Positions 1-9,692 of a DNA stretch of 64,000 nt are shown here, in pieces. The translations under genes were made by a program, and so were the position numbers. The notes under the pieces were generated by a model. The model was not told where the DNA came from and ran no database searches. It saw only the letters and a list, made by a program, of their open reading frames with translations. This DNA comes from Acinetobacter sp. SAAs474 (GTDB lineage Bacteria > Pseudomonadota > Gammaproteobacteria > Pseudomonadales > Moraxellaceae), in contig NZ_CP127915.1 of NCBI RefSeq assembly GCF_032823475.1, positions 3,162,001-3,226,000 on the forward strand, written 5' to 3'. How positions within the stretch are numbered: the stretch's first letter is position 1; each line of letters opens with the position of its first letter.

Positions 1-1811
1 TCACGATCCAGTACAGCAAAACTAAGATCTTCGACATCCATGGTAATACCATAGCCCATCACAAATAGTAAAATAATCGAACCCAATAATGCCATCGTGG
101 CACGAATCGGATCGCGTGCTAATTCTAGAGATTCTCGCCAAGCATAACTGGCCAGACGTAATAAACTAAATCGTGCCGGTTTCTCACTTCGCTTATCAAA
201 GTCATTGGATGCAGACATATTTTGTTCAATCTCTGTCGCTTCATCTTGTGTACCTGCACCTGCATCAATTAAATAACCAATAAAGGCCTGTTCTAGGTTT
301 TCTGCTTGACGACTGGCAATCAGTTGTGCAGGTGATGCACTATCAAGGACTTTGCCTGCATGCATCATCGACATACGATCACATCGCAATGCCTCATTCA
401 TAAAGTGAGTTGAAATAAAAATAGTGACACGATCTTCACGCGACAAATGGATTAAATGTCGCCAAAAATTATCGCGTGCAATTGGATCTACACCAGATGT
501 AGGTTCATCTAAAATTAAGATTTCTGGGTTATGCACTAAAGCCACAGCTAAGGATAAACGCTGCCGTATACCGAGGGGTAAATCATCGGGTAATTTATCT
601 TGTACATCCAATAAATCAAAGCGTTGTAACATCAATTGGACACGTGGCTGAATCTGTTCTGCTGGCACATGAAATAGCTTGGCATGTAAGACCAAGTTTT
701 GCAAAATGGTTAATTCACTATAGAGTGAAAAGGCTTGTGACATATAACCTACACGGCGACGTGTTTCAATCTGATTTGCATCAACAGCTTGACCAAATAA
801 CCAAGCCTCGCCTTCAGAAGCTTCAAGTAAACCGGTTAACACTTTCATCGTGGTGGATTTACCACAACCATTTGAGCCCAAAAAACCAAAAATTTCACCA
901 GGTTTAATTTTAAAATTAACATGATCAACAGCAGTAAAATCACCAAATTTAACCGTTAAATTTTTAGCTTCTAATGCATATTCATCCGAATCATCTTGTA
1001 CTAATGGTGGAATTTCAACAGGCTGATAGCCTTGTTTTTTTTGTTCTGGTAATAGGCGAATAAAGGCTTGTTCTAAATTCTCACTCTGGGTCAGTGTTAG
1101 TAGTTCTTCTGGCGTACCTGTTTTTAAAATTTCGCCATCATCCATCATGGCTAACCAGTCAAATTGTTGTGCCTCATCCATATATGCTGTTGCCACAATG
1201 ACACTCATATGTTGGCGAACTTTACGAATACGACGGATTAATTGCCAGAATTGTGCACGTGCCAATGGATCGACACCGGTTGTTGGCTCATCTAAAATAA
1301 GAAAGTCTGGATCATGAATCAGTGAACAACATAGACTCAGTTTTTGCTTCATTCCACCCGATAACTTACCTGCTGGGCGATCCAAAAAATCATACAAACC
1401 CGTACTTTTGGTCAACTCATCTATTCGTTTACGACGCTCTACGGCACTATGCCCAAATAAACGTGCAATAAATTGTAAATTTTCTTCTACTGAAAGTGTT
1501 TTATACAGATTTTTTCCTAAACCTTGCGGCATATATGCAATATAAGGACAGACACGACGGCGATGTACCTTATCAGCAATATCACCTCCCAGTACCCATA
1601 GTTGCCCTTCCTGTACTACTTTTGCACCAGATAAAAGTGCCAGCAAGCTTGATTTACCCACACCATCTGGGCCGATTAAACCAATCATGCAGCCTGCTGG
1701 AAGTGATAAAGATACATTATTTAATGCTATCGTTTTTCCATATTTCAGACCAACATTTTTAATCTCGGCAACCATCGGTTTTACTGTATTTTGTACCGAT
1801 TGCTGTGTCAT
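1..1811 (-). CDS. RbbA-like ABC transporter, two fused ATPase domains plus permease (3' end outside window)
   Basis: This is an export ATPase with two ABC domains in one chain, followed by the start of an ABC-2 type permease. I read it directly from the minus strand. The first Walker A (GPDGVGKSS) is at residues 47-55, with signature LSGGMKQK and Walker B FLILDEPT. The second Walker A (GSNGCGKST) is at 312-320, with a degenerate signature (LPLGIRQR) and Walker [10 protein letters not shown] hydrophobic segment appears near residues 565-590 just before the window ends, so at least 603 residues are present. The ATG overlaps the stop of the upstream HlyD gene by 4 bases (ATGA), so the two are translationally coupled. 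The architecture matches RbbA/YhiH; the substrate is unknown. The other ABC-2 permease genes usually found with this pair should lie beyond position 1. Confidence 0.85.
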   Translation of the reverse strand, partial: MTQQSVQNTVKPMVAEIKNVGLKYGKTIALNNVSLSLPAGCMIGLIGPDGVGKSSLLALLSGAKVVQEGQLWVLGGDIADKVHRRRVCPYIAYMPQGLGKNLYKTLSVEENLQFIARLFGHSAVERRKRIDELTKSTGLYDFLDRPAGKLSGGMKQKLSLCCSLIHDPDFLILDEPTTGVDPLARAQFWQLIRRIRKVRQHMSVIVATAYMDEAQQFDWLAMMDDGEILKTGTPEELLTLTQSENLEQAFIRLLPEQKKQGYQPVEIPPLVQDDSDEYALEAKNLTVKFGDFTAVDHVNFKIKPGEIFGFLGSNGCGKSTTMKVLTGLLEASEGEAWLFGQAVDANQIETRRRVGYMSQAFSLYSELTILQNLVLHAKLFHVPAEQIQPRVQLMLQRFDLLDVQDKLPDDLPLGIRQRLSLAVALVHNPEILILDEPTSGVDPIARDNFWRHLIHLSREDRVTIFISTHFMNEALRCDRMSMMHAGKVLDSASPAQLIASRQAENLEQAFIGYLIDAGAGTQDEATEIEQNMSASNDFDKRSEKPARFSLLRLASYAWRESLELARDPIRATMALLGSIILLFVMGYGITMDVEDLSFAVLDR

Positions 1812-2869
1812 GATTTAACCTGATTCTGTAAAAAAGCGGGCCATTGTGCTTGTGGATCAATCTTGATATATGCCACACCGGGTAAACCAGTTTTAACTTG
1901 CTGAATATGATTTAATAATAACTGTGGATCAATTTTTGCTTTAACACGAAACATCAATTTTTGACGTTCGCTTTCTGTTTCTACCGATTTTGGTGTGAAT
2001 TGTGCAGTATCTGCGACAAAAGAGACCTTAGCAGGAATGACCAGATTCTTGGCAGCATCGAGAACAATACGTACATCTGTACCAATAGCAACACGTCCAA
2101 CTACGGTTTCTGGTAAAAAGAAAGTCATATAAACATCTGATAAATCAATTAGATTCATAACTCGACCGCCTGCAGCTACCATTTCTCCAGGCTGAGCAAT
2201 ACGAAATTGAACTCGTGCTTTTAACGGTGATTTTAACTGTGCATCATCTAAATCAAAGTTTATACGTTCAATACTGGCTTTAATCGCATCTTCTTGAGAA
2301 TGGGCACTCAACACTTGACTACGTGCAGCCACAATCGCACCTTCAGCACTTTGTACTTGTGCTTGTGCAGCAGATAAAACAGCCATGGTACTTTGTACAG
2401 CAGCGCGCTCATCATCTAGCTGTTGCTTAGAAACAGCGCCATCTTGAGCTAAAATTTCTGAACGTGCTAAACGATTTTTTGAAGCCACCAATTCAGTTTC
2501 ACGCTGTTTTACCGCAGCTTCTGCAGCTTTTTTTTCACTGATTCGCATCGCCACTTGCGCATTTGCGGTCGCAATCGCATTTTGAGCTTGTCGCTGCTGT
2601 GCTTCTAACTCTCGTAATTGGGCTTCTAAGCTTAAAACCTTAATCCGTGCTAAAACTTGACCAGGCTCAACAAAGTCCCCTTCTTTGACTAGAATTTCTT
2701 CAAGTTGTCCTGCAAGTTTACTTGAAATATTAATTTCTGTTGCTTCAATACGACCATTACCACTGACAATACCGTCCATATTGGGTTTGTTGATATTTTG
2801 CCAAATTAAATAAGCAACTACACCAATAATAACGATCACACCAATAATAGATAATTTTTTAATATTCAT
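1808..2869 (-). CDS. HlyD-family periplasmic adaptor (membrane fusion protein)
   Basis: Membrane fusion protein of an ABC export system, 353 residues from the ATG at 2869. An upstream GTG at 2884 is possible but less likely. An N-terminal membrane anchor (about residues 6-26) is followed by a lipoyl-type half motif ([16 protein letters not shown]). A long Ala/Gln/Glu-rich coiled coil follows (about 70-195), then the second lipoyl half and a beta-barrel region. It is the first gene of the pair with the RbbA-like ATPase and overlaps it by 4 bases. It should bridge the inner-membrane transporter to an outer-membrane channel. No TolC-like gene is present here. Confidence 0.88.
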   Translation of the reverse strand: MNIKKLSIIGVIVIIGVVAYLIWQNINKPNMDGIVSGNGRIEATEINISSKLAGQLEEILVKEGDFVEPGQVLARIKVLSLEAQLRELEAQQRQAQNAIATANAQVAMRISEKKAAEAAVKQRETELVASKNRLARSEILAQDGAVSKQQLDDERAAVQSTMAVLSAAQAQVQSAEGAIVAARSQVLSAHSQEDAIKASIERINFDLDDAQLKSPLKARVQFRIAQPGEMVAAGGRVMNLIDLSDVYMTFFLPETVVGRVAIGTDVRIVLDAAKNLVIPAKVSFVADTAQFTPKSVETESERQKLMFRVKAKIDPQLLLNHIQQVKTGLPGVAYIKIDPQAQWPAFLQNQVKS

Positions 2870-3415
2870 ATGATTAATGACCACAAGTTATTGTAAAGTA
2901 CTATTTTTTAAGTGCATTTTACTGTTTGTTATATCACCATAGCTTCAGTTATATACAGTGCACTAAATCACAACATATCAGCATTAAAACGATAGTGATT
3001 ATGCCAAGTTAAAGCCATAAGCTGTGTTAAGCTATTTTTTATAAATCATGTTATAGATCATAATACTATTCAGATTTTATAAAAAAGAATATAACGGTAC
3101 ACAAAGCTATACAAATAAATTAATGTCACAATAAATATAATCAGTGTATAGACTAAATTGATGGTATATAAATGCACTATTTTCAAACAAAAGCTATGAC
3201 ACTATCTGGCCTAATGCTTGAGATTTTATATTCAGAAAAAAATAAGCTTAATTAGATATAAAATTCAAATATTTAAAATTATTTTTTAGCTTTATGGTAT
3301 GACATTAATTTTGTAAAACCATCAATCAACTGAATATCCTTGAAGTTCGCTGCGGAAGCTGTTTTTTTTATTGTATAATCTCAACTTTAACGAAAAATTG
3401 ATTAGGACAATTTCC
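2870..3415. other. Divergent intergenic region between the HlyD gene and proS
   Basis: This A+T-rich spacer separates two divergent units and has no convincing ORF. A good -10 hexamer (TATAAT, 3374-3379) lies 36 bases before the proS ATG. No matching -35 hexamer is obvious at the usual spacing. An AGGA at 3403-3406 serves as the proS ribosome binding site. Confidence 0.45.
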
Positions 3416-5131
3416 ATGCGCGCGAGTCGCTTTTTATTTGCAACATTAAGAGAAACCCCTAATGATGCTGAAGTTATCTCTCATCAGCTCATGTTACGTG
3501 CAGGGATGATTCGTAAATTGGCATCAGGTTTATATAGCTGGTTACCAATGGGTGTTCGCGTCTTAAACAAAGTGGAAGCGATTATTCGTGAAGAAATGGA
3601 TCGTGCAGGTTCTTTACAAGTGCTTATGCCCGTGACACAACCAGCATCATTATGGCAAGAATCGGGACGTTACGTTCAATATGGTCCAGAATTATTACGT
3701 TTTAAAGATCGTCATAACAATGATTTTGTCCTTGGCCCGACACATGAAGAAGTGATTACAGACTTAGCACGTAATGAACTGAAAAGTTATAAACAATTAC
3801 CTGCCAACTTTTATCAAGTACAAACCAAGTTCCGTGATGAAATTCGCCCACGTTTTGGTGTGATGCGTTCACGTGAATTTATTATGAAAGATGCCTATTC
3901 TTTCCATGTAGATCAAGCGTCCTTACAAGATACTTACGACACCATGTATGAAGCCTACTGTAAAATATTTACACGTCTTGGCCTAAACTTTCGTCCAGTA
4001 CAAGCCGATACAGGTTCAATTGGTGGTTCTGGCTCACATGAATTCCATGTGTTGGCATCTAGTGGTGAAGACGATATCGCCTTTTCAACTGAGTCTGATT
4101 ATGCAGCAAACGTTGAGATGGCTGAAGCAGTACTGAGTGGTGAACGTGCGGCACCAAGCCAAGCCTTACAAATTGTTGATACCCCTGATCAAAAAACTAT
4201 TGCCAGTGTTTGTGCATTTTTACAAACAGATCCAGCACAATCAGTTAAAGCATTATTGGTACAAGGGGTAGCAGATCAATCAGGCCAGATTCCTGTCATT
4301 GCTTTATTCTTACGTGGTGACCATGAACTCAATGAAATTAAAGCCGAAAAACATCCTTTAATTGCTGCACCATTAACGTTCGCAACGGAAGAACAAATCG
4401 CAGCCTTAGACTTAACGGCTGGTTTCTGTGGTCCACAAGGTTTAGTCGAAAAAGGCCTAACGGTAATCGTCGATCGTGCAGCATCTGTACTTTCCGACTT
4501 TGTTGCGGGTGCCAACCAGTTGGACAAACATGCCATTGGTGTCAACTGGCAACGTGATGCCCAATTTACAGAGGTTTATGATCTACGCAATGTAGTCGAA
4601 GGTGATCCATCTCCAGATGGTCAAGGTACATTACAAATCAAACGTGGTATTGAAGTTGGTCATATTTTCCAATTAGGTCAAAAATACTCTGAAGCATTAG
4701 GTTGTAAAGTATTGGGGGAAGATGGTAAACCACTGGTCGTGACCATGGGCTGTTATGGAATTGGTGTTACTCGTGTAGTTGCAGCTGCAATTGAGCAAAA
4801 CTATGATGAAAAAGGGATTATCTGGCCAATGGCTATCGCACCTTTTGAAATCGCAATTGTACCCATGAATGCACATAAATCACCGCGTACCTTAGAAGCT
4901 GCTGAAACACTTTATCAGGAACTGCAAGCTGCAGGTTATGATGTATTGCTTGATGATCGTAATGAGCGTCCGGGAGTCAAATTTTCTGACCTTGAATTAA
5001 CTGGTATTCCACACCGTATTGTAATTGGTGAAAAAGGTTTAGATGCCGGTACATTTGAATACAAAGGTCGTACTGATGCTGAATCGGTACAATTAACGCC
5101 AGCTGAGTTATGGGCAAAACTTGCTTCATAA
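3416..5131 (+). CDS. proS: Proline--tRNA ligase
   Basis: Charges tRNA-Pro with proline in the cytoplasm. It is 571 residues from the ATG at 3416, the usual length of the bacterial type with an editing insertion. An in-frame start at 3371 would add 15 residues and lies upstream of the TATAAT, so it was rejected. The N-terminus ([19 protein letters not shown]) is typical. The class II motifs are clear ([28 protein letters not shown], and GCYGIGVTR near residue 450). The inserted editing domain spans roughly 225-400, and the C-terminal anticodon-binding domain contains [12 protein letters not shown]. It stands alone and ends at a strong terminator. Confidence 0.97.
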   Translation: MRASRFLFATLRETPNDAEVISHQLMLRAGMIRKLASGLYSWLPMGVRVLNKVEAIIREEMDRAGSLQVLMPVTQPASLWQESGRYVQYGPELLRFKDRHNNDFVLGPTHEEVITDLARNELKSYKQLPANFYQVQTKFRDEIRPRFGVMRSREFIMKDAYSFHVDQASLQDTYDTMYEAYCKIFTRLGLNFRPVQADTGSIGGSGSHEFHVLASSGEDDIAFSTESDYAANVEMAEAVLSGERAAPSQALQIVDTPDQKTIASVCAFLQTDPAQSVKALLVQGVADQSGQIPVIALFLRGDHELNEIKAEKHPLIAAPLTFATEEQIAALDLTAGFCGPQGLVEKGLTVIVDRAASVLSDFVAGANQLDKHAIGVNWQRDAQFTEVYDLRNVVEGDPSPDGQGTLQIKRGIEVGHIFQLGQKYSEALGCKVLGEDGKPLVVTMGCYGIGVTRVVAAAIEQNYDEKGIIWPMAIAPFEIAIVPMNAHKSPRTLEAAETLYQELQAAGYDVLLDDRNERPGVKFSDLELTGIPHRIVIGEKGLDAGTFEYKGRTDAESVQLTPAELWAKLAS

Positions 5132-5138
5132 AAACACT

Positions 5139-5188
5139 GCGCAATAAAAAAATCCCGCTTCAGTTGATGCGGGATTTTTTTATTGCGC
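5139..5188. terminator. Bidirectional rho-independent terminator between proS and dcd
   Basis: Two perfectly complementary 20-base arms (5139-5158 and 5169-5188) enclose a 10-base loop. The inner part is a GC-rich stem (ATCCCGC/GCGGGAT) flanked by A and T runs, so it can stop transcription from both convergent genes. Confidence 0.93.
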
Positions 5189-5213
5189 TATTGGCGTGAT
5201 ATACCTGAATCAT

Positions 5214-5783
5214 TTAAGCTTTAGGTAAGGTCACTCCAGTTTGGCCTTGGTACTTACCACCACGATCTTTATATGAAGTTTCACATACTTCATCTGATTC
5301 AAAGAATAGCATTTGTGCTACGCCTTCACCTGCATAAATACGTGCAGGTAAATTGGTGGTATTTGAGAATTCCAAGGTCACATGACCTTCCCATTCAGGT
5401 TCTAGCGGAGTCACATTGACGATAATTCCACAACGTGCATAAGTTGATTTACCTAAACACACAGTTAAAACATTGCGTGGAATACGGAAATATTCAACAG
5501 TGCGTGCTAAAGCAAATGAATTGGGAGGAATAATACAAACATCAGATTCAATATCGATAAAGCTTTTATCATCAAAGTTCTTTGGATCGACGATTGCAGA
5601 GTGAACATTGGTGAATACTTTAAATTCACGTGCACAGCGCACATCATAACCATAACTAGACACACCATAAGAGATGAGCTTTTGACCATTTTCATCTAAA
5701 CGGACTTGGTTTTCTGCATACGGTTCAATCATGCCGTGTTTTTCGCTCATTTCACGAATCCAGCGATCAGATTTAATTGCCAT
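5214..5783 (-). CDS. dcd: dCTP deaminase
   Basis: Deaminates dCTP to dUTP for thymidylate synthesis. It is 189 residues, full length for the enzyme. The start [21 protein letters not shown] is characteristic. The trimer-forming core contains [12 protein letters not shown], the catalytic-site region [20 protein letters not shown], and the C-terminal lid [13 protein letters not shown]. It converges on proS and shares its terminator. Confidence 0.96.
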   Translation of the reverse strand: MAIKSDRWIREMSEKHGMIEPYAENQVRLDENGQKLISYGVSSYGYDVRCAREFKVFTNVHSAIVDPKNFDDKSFIDIESDVCIIPPNSFALARTVEYFRIPRNVLTVCLGKSTYARCGIIVNVTPLEPEWEGHVTLEFSNTTNLPARIYAGEGVAQMLFFESDEVCETSYKDRGGKYQGQTGVTLPKA

Positions 5784-5905
5784 TCAGTTCTGCCCAAATA
5801 ATGCTAAAGAATTTACTGCGCTGTACTTTAACTTAAATCCAGCTTAATGAAAATAAGCTAGCGCATTTCAATCGAATTCAATCATTACAATGCCAATATT
5901 GTCGC

Positions 5906-6124
5906 GTCAACGGTAAAGCTGATCATGTTCATTTCCTGCTTGAAATGTATCCTCGTATCATGCTGTGTAAATTTATCAATAATCTAACAACAGTATTGTG
6001 CCGCTTGATACCAAAAGCGTTTTCTAAACATTTACAAAAATATGATGGGACGCTTGTTGTTTGGATAAGAGCTTATTGTGGATTAACAACTGGTGACACA
6101 ACGATTGATACGATCAGACAATAA
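5906..6124 (+). pseudogene. IS200/IS605-type TnpA (Y1 HUH transposase) remnant
   Basis: A 72-residue open stretch without its N-terminus. It reads ADHVHFLLE, containing the HUH motif, then FINNLTTVLCRLI, and ends at IDTIRQ followed by a stop where a QY motif with the catalytic tyrosine is expected. In intact TnpA the segment near VVWIRAYCGLTTGD reads like WSxSYF-ASCGG. The protein is dead: the first third is missing and the tyrosine is lost. Two hairpins just downstream may be the right end of the element. Confidence 0.7.
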
Positions 6125-6149
6125 TGGAGCAATATTAACAATAAAAATA

Positions 6150-6210
6150 GACCTGACGCCTTATCAGGTCGACTAGCGATCTCCACCTCAATTCAAGATT
6201 ATCGGTGGAG
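6150..6210. repeat. Two adjacent hairpins after the tnpA remnant
   Basis: Inverted repeats GACCTGA/TCAGGTC (6150-6156 and 6164-6170) and CTCCACC/GGTGGAG (6181-6187 and 6204-6210). Hairpins of this size occur at IS200/IS605 ends. They could equally be the terminator of the LysE-family gene that ends at 6227. Confidence 0.45.
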
Positions 6211-6226
6211 AATTTATCCCATAGAA

Positions 6227-6820
6227 TCAAAGATGCAATAGTGCTGAATAACTCAATGGAATTGAAAAGCTAAATAAAATCAATGATGCGGTTTTTTGTA
6301 AATTGGTTTGATTTAACCAACGAATTTTATTTGAAGCTAAAAATGCGCCAATACAAGTCCAAAAGAATGCAATCGGAACAATCAGAATCAAAAAAATCAA
6401 CATATGTGCAACATAATAGTGGGTATTTTTCCATGCAATCACTGGGAAAACTGCCGATGCAAATAATAAAGCCTTAGGATTTAATAAGGTTGCAACAAAA
6501 AGTTCGCGTGCACGAATGGTCGGTTGTGAAAAATTCACTTCGATATTGGCCGTACGCCATAATTTAATCGCAAGAAAAATCATATAACTTGCACTAAATA
6601 ATTTTAAGATCGTGGGTAATAAAGGAATATAAACGGCAACTTTGCCAATCATAAATCCCCATAAAGTAATGGCGATTAAATAACCGAAAGCCTCAGCAGG
6701 AATAAGTCGAAATGACTGACGTACACCCACTTGAATACCAGAAGATGCAAGTAATGTATTTGTCGGGCCTGGTGTCAACAGAATCGAAACCACTAAACCA
6801 ATAAATAACAATGTAATCAT
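6227..6820 (-). CDS. LysE/RhtB-family amino acid exporter
   Basis: Inner-membrane exporter of 197 residues with about six hydrophobic segments. The family signature is near the N-terminus (LLTPGPTNTLLASSGIQVG), with the mid-protein NPKALLFASAVFP typical of the LysE fold. The substrate cannot be read from sequence; relatives export lysine, arginine, homoserine or threonine. It is a single gene with no partner regulator beside it. Confidence 0.85.
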   Translation of the reverse strand: MITLLFIGLVVSILLTPGPTNTLLASSGIQVGVRQSFRLIPAEAFGYLIAITLWGFMIGKVAVYIPLLPTILKLFSASYMIFLAIKLWRTANIEVNFSQPTIRARELFVATLLNPKALLFASAVFPVIAWKNTHYYVAHMLIFLILIVPIAFFWTCIGAFLASNKIRWLNQTNLQKTASLILFSFSIPLSYSALLHL

Positions 6821-7240
6821 GCATTAAGACCTTTATTTGTACATCAATAGCATAAGAGCGATTTCAAGAATTTAGCAAAATAAAAATTGTAAGCGGAAAT
6901 ATAAAATTTAGGAATACAAACCATATATTTAATATTTTTCAAAAACTTACATATAACTTATTCCCTCAATAGCTCATTATGATCGAACCAGTCATTAAAA
7001 ATAAATTGTGATAATCGTCAACTTTTATTTTCTATTTTGATTATATCATAATCATATAATTTACATGGATTAATTATGCATTCAAGCGCTGAAACCATAG
7101 CGTATGCAGCCTCATATTCAGCTCATCCATCAGGATAGATAGCAAAAAAGCAGGATTGATCATTGATTTATACACAGTCATCTTGTGTCATCATCGGCCT
7201 CAACCACGGGGATCAGTAGCAAGATCCCCGTGACTTAAAT
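6821..7240. other. Intergenic region with a GC-rich inverted repeat after apbC
   Basis: No gene seen. A perfect 10-base inverted repeat (CACGGGGATC, 7205-7214, with its complement at 7223-7232) lies just past the apbC stop. It probably forms the 3' end structure of that transcript, although no T run follows it on the minus strand. Confidence 0.5.
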
Positions 7241-8485
7241 CTAAAAAATACGTGATTTATCTTTTTCTACTTTAGGTAGTTTATCCAAAATTTTCTCGGC
7301 AATATTCATATAACTTTCTGCTGCATCATCTTGCGCAATGACAGAAGGTGTTCCAGCATCACTATTGGCACGAATTTGAGCATTTAAAGGTAAACGCCCC
7401 AGTAATGGAATTTCATATTGTGCAGCAAGCTTATCACCACCGCCTGTGCCAAAAATTTGCTCTTCATAACCACAATTAGAACAAATATGCGTCGACATAT
7501 TTTCAATCACTCCCATGACTGGAATATCAACTCGCTTAAACAGCTCAATCCCTTTGGTGGCATCTAATAAGGCTACATTTTGTGGCGTGGTCACAATCAC
7601 CGCTGCAGTCACTGGAATACGCTGTGCCAATGTTAACTGTATATCTCCTGTACCTGGTGGCATATCAATCATCAATACATCTAAGTCTGGCCACAATGTT
7701 TGGTTGAATAACTGCATCAATGCACCTGTTGCCTTCGGTCCACGCCAAGCCACGGGCGTATTGTTATCACCCGTCAAATGTCCAATGGATAATACAGCTA
7801 GGCCATGAGCGTCAAGCGGTACAAAATGTTCAGCTTCAATCATTGGTGTAGCACCGGCATTACCTAACATGGTCGGAATACTTGGACCATAAATATCTGC
7901 ATCCAATACACCGACTTTAAGGCCTAATTTTTGCAATGCTAATGCAAGATTCACTGTTGTCGTCGATTTACCAACACCGCCTTTACCAGAAGAAACCAAG
8001 ATCACGTGCTGAATACGTGGATGTTTGGCCACATCACGTTGTTGAGGAGCTGCCTTTTGAATGGGCGGATTATTCGGATCAGCCTCGGTCGCTAAAGACG
8101 AGGTTTTTGAGGTTTCTGCTGCATCTACAATAGGAGGTAACTGCTGTGAATGTGTGGCTGTTTGACTAGAGCAACTATGCTGCTCAGTGGTTTTTGGCTG
8201 AGTACTTTTTTGTTGGATCACATGCATATTTAATTCAGTAATCCCTGCTTTTTCTAATGCATCCGCCAAATCGTCATGAATTTTTTGTAAAAGTTCTGCT
8301 TCTGAAGCAAAGGTATTGATTGTAATTTGTAAAGTCTGCCCTTGTATATTGACTTGGCTAATACGATCCTTTAGTGCTTCATGAGAATTCGGCAAAATAT
8401 AACATTGTAGTACATTTTGGATTTCTTCTTCATTGACTTCTTTAGAGGGAGAAAAGACCGATTTAAGGGAAGAAAGCCATGACAT
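7241..8485 (-). CDS. apbC: Mrp/NBP35-family iron-sulfur cluster carrier ATPase
   Basis: P-loop ATPase that binds and transfers Fe-S clusters in the cytoplasm. It is 414 residues from the ATG at 8485, chosen because GGAG sits 6-9 bases upstream; an in-frame ATG at 8512 lacks such a site. The N-terminal domain (about 1-90) is MIP18/DUF59-like. A Gln/Ser/Thr-rich linker follows, then the deviant Walker A GKGGVGKST (about residue 165). The C-terminal CSNCG supplies the cluster-binding CxxC. It diverges from metG, with the hydrophilic protein gene lying between. Confidence 0.93.
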   Translation of the reverse strand: MSWLSSLKSVFSPSKEVNEEEIQNVLQCYILPNSHEALKDRISQVNIQGQTLQITINTFASEAELLQKIHDDLADALEKAGITELNMHVIQQKSTQPKTTEQHSCSSQTATHSQQLPPIVDAAETSKTSSLATEADPNNPPIQKAAPQQRDVAKHPRIQHVILVSSGKGGVGKSTTTVNLALALQKLGLKVGVLDADIYGPSIPTMLGNAGATPMIEAEHFVPLDAHGLAVLSIGHLTGDNNTPVAWRGPKATGALMQLFNQTLWPDLDVLMIDMPPGTGDIQLTLAQRIPVTAAVIVTTPQNVALLDATKGIELFKRVDIPVMGVIENMSTHICSNCGYEEQIFGTGGGDKLAAQYEIPLLGRLPLNAQIRANSDAGTPSVIAQDDAAESYMNIAEKILDKLPKVEKDKSRIF

Positions 8486-8894
8486 ACTTTTACTCCAAGT
8501 CTGGAAAGACAATACAATGTAAAGATTATAGTTTAACGACTATTGACCCGAAGGTTAAGTCAACTTTATCAAAGTAAGTCGAATTCATAGTAAAATCGTT
8601 GGTTTTTAGCTCGCCACACGGCTTGATCGAATCCAGCAATGCTGATTTTTGGTGATCATGCTGCTATACTTTTGAACGTCATAAAAAATTATATTTATTT
8701 TTCATATCATTTAGACCGGTTGTTTAGACCCACGCCTTATCAAGACATAAGACGTGGTTTGATGCTCAATTTATATTATATAGTCATCACCCAATCTTTT
8801 GATGATGAAACCAATTGCTAGGTTATATAGCATATTTGGCATAGCGATCATATTTAACTGTGCTTGCTGACCATATTCGTATCAGAGATCAAGG
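8486..8894. other. Intergenic region with an imperfect hairpin
   Basis: No convincing gene. An 11-base near-perfect inverted repeat (arms 8730-8740 and 8747-8757, one mismatch) has a 6-base loop and is followed by TTT on the plus strand. It could be the end of a short plus-strand RNA or an element relic; nothing else supports either reading. Confidence 0.3.
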
Positions 8895-9344
8895 TTATTT
8901 TTTAAATTTACTCAATGTCTCTGATGCTTTTTTCTTGAGTTCATCTAATTTTTCGTTGGCTTGCTGTTTTAAGTCATCTAACTTTTCTACTGCATCACTT
9001 TTAAGCGCACTGGCCTTGAGTTTAGCCTCTTCTAGTTTATGACTAGCTTCCGCTTTTAATGTATCTAATTTTTCTTGTACATTTGCCTGTGCTTCTGTTG
9101 TTTTATTTTTAAGTGTATCTATTTTTTCATCGATACACGCTTGATGATCTTGATGTGTTTCCTTGGCCTCTTTTTTAAGATCATGCAACTTTTTCTCACC
9201 TTGCAATTGTACTTCTTTCGCAGAATTTTGCACATCATCAACCATTTTTTCGCCTTTTATCTTGATTTCTTTGGTTTTAAGCTTGATATCTTCATTTAAA
9301 TCCGCAGCTTTATCTTTTAAATGATCTAGATGATCGTCTTTCAT
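8895..9344 (-). CDS. LEA-like hydrophilic coiled-coil protein
   Basis: 149 residues, almost entirely Lys, Glu, Asp, Ala, Leu and Gln, with no cysteine, proline or aromatic core. Repeating 11-residue-like units (EKLDxLKxxAxxKLEEAK) predict a continuous amphipathic helix. It resembles group 3 LEA or apolipoprotein-like bacterial proteins. There is no signal peptide, so it is probably cytoplasmic. AGGA lies 5 bases before the ATG. A role in desiccation or osmotic protection is plausible in a genus known for drying tolerance, but it is inferred from composition only. Confidence 0.75.
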   Translation of the reverse strand: MKDDHLDHLKDKAADLNEDIKLKTKEIKIKGEKMVDDVQNSAKEVQLQGEKKLHDLKKEAKETHQDHQACIDEKIDTLKNKTTEAQANVQEKLDTLKAEASHKLEEAKLKASALKSDAVEKLDDLKQQANEKLDELKKKASETLSKFKK

Positions 9345-9692
9345 GATAGTCCTCTCTTAATCGTTTTAAATCGTGGTCTATAGTTATACAAACAAATGGA
9401 ACTTAATTAAAATCTTGACTGCAATTTGAAACAAATCAGCTACATGTTTTTAACTGATCTATCAATCTGGTACTAAAGTATCATCTCAACCACACGGTCA
9501 ACGTCATGATCGCTCAAAAACATTAACCCAAAACTCAAGTAATTAATTTAATTGATTTTTTTAAAATAAAATAAAAAACATATAAAAAAACTCAATATTT
9601 GAATAGATTTCACTTATTCCATTATGCAACTCAGTACTATCTAAGGTAAAATCGGCTCACTTACATAAAATACGAATGAGAGAGTTATATCC
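9345..9692. other. Promoter-containing gap upstream of metG
   Basis: Very A+T-rich spacer between divergent genes. No ORF or structured RNA was recognised. GAGAGAG at 9678-9684 serves as the metG ribosome binding site. Confidence 0.4.

Noticed and set aside
3371..3415. Extended proS start adding 15 residues
   Set aside because: The extension lies on the TATAAT region, and ProS proteins begin MRASRF; the ATG at 3416 has AGGA upstream.
8639..8821. 60-codon plus-strand ORF beside the apbC promoter
   Set aside because: No ribosome site, and it runs through a hairpin; the composition is not protein-like.
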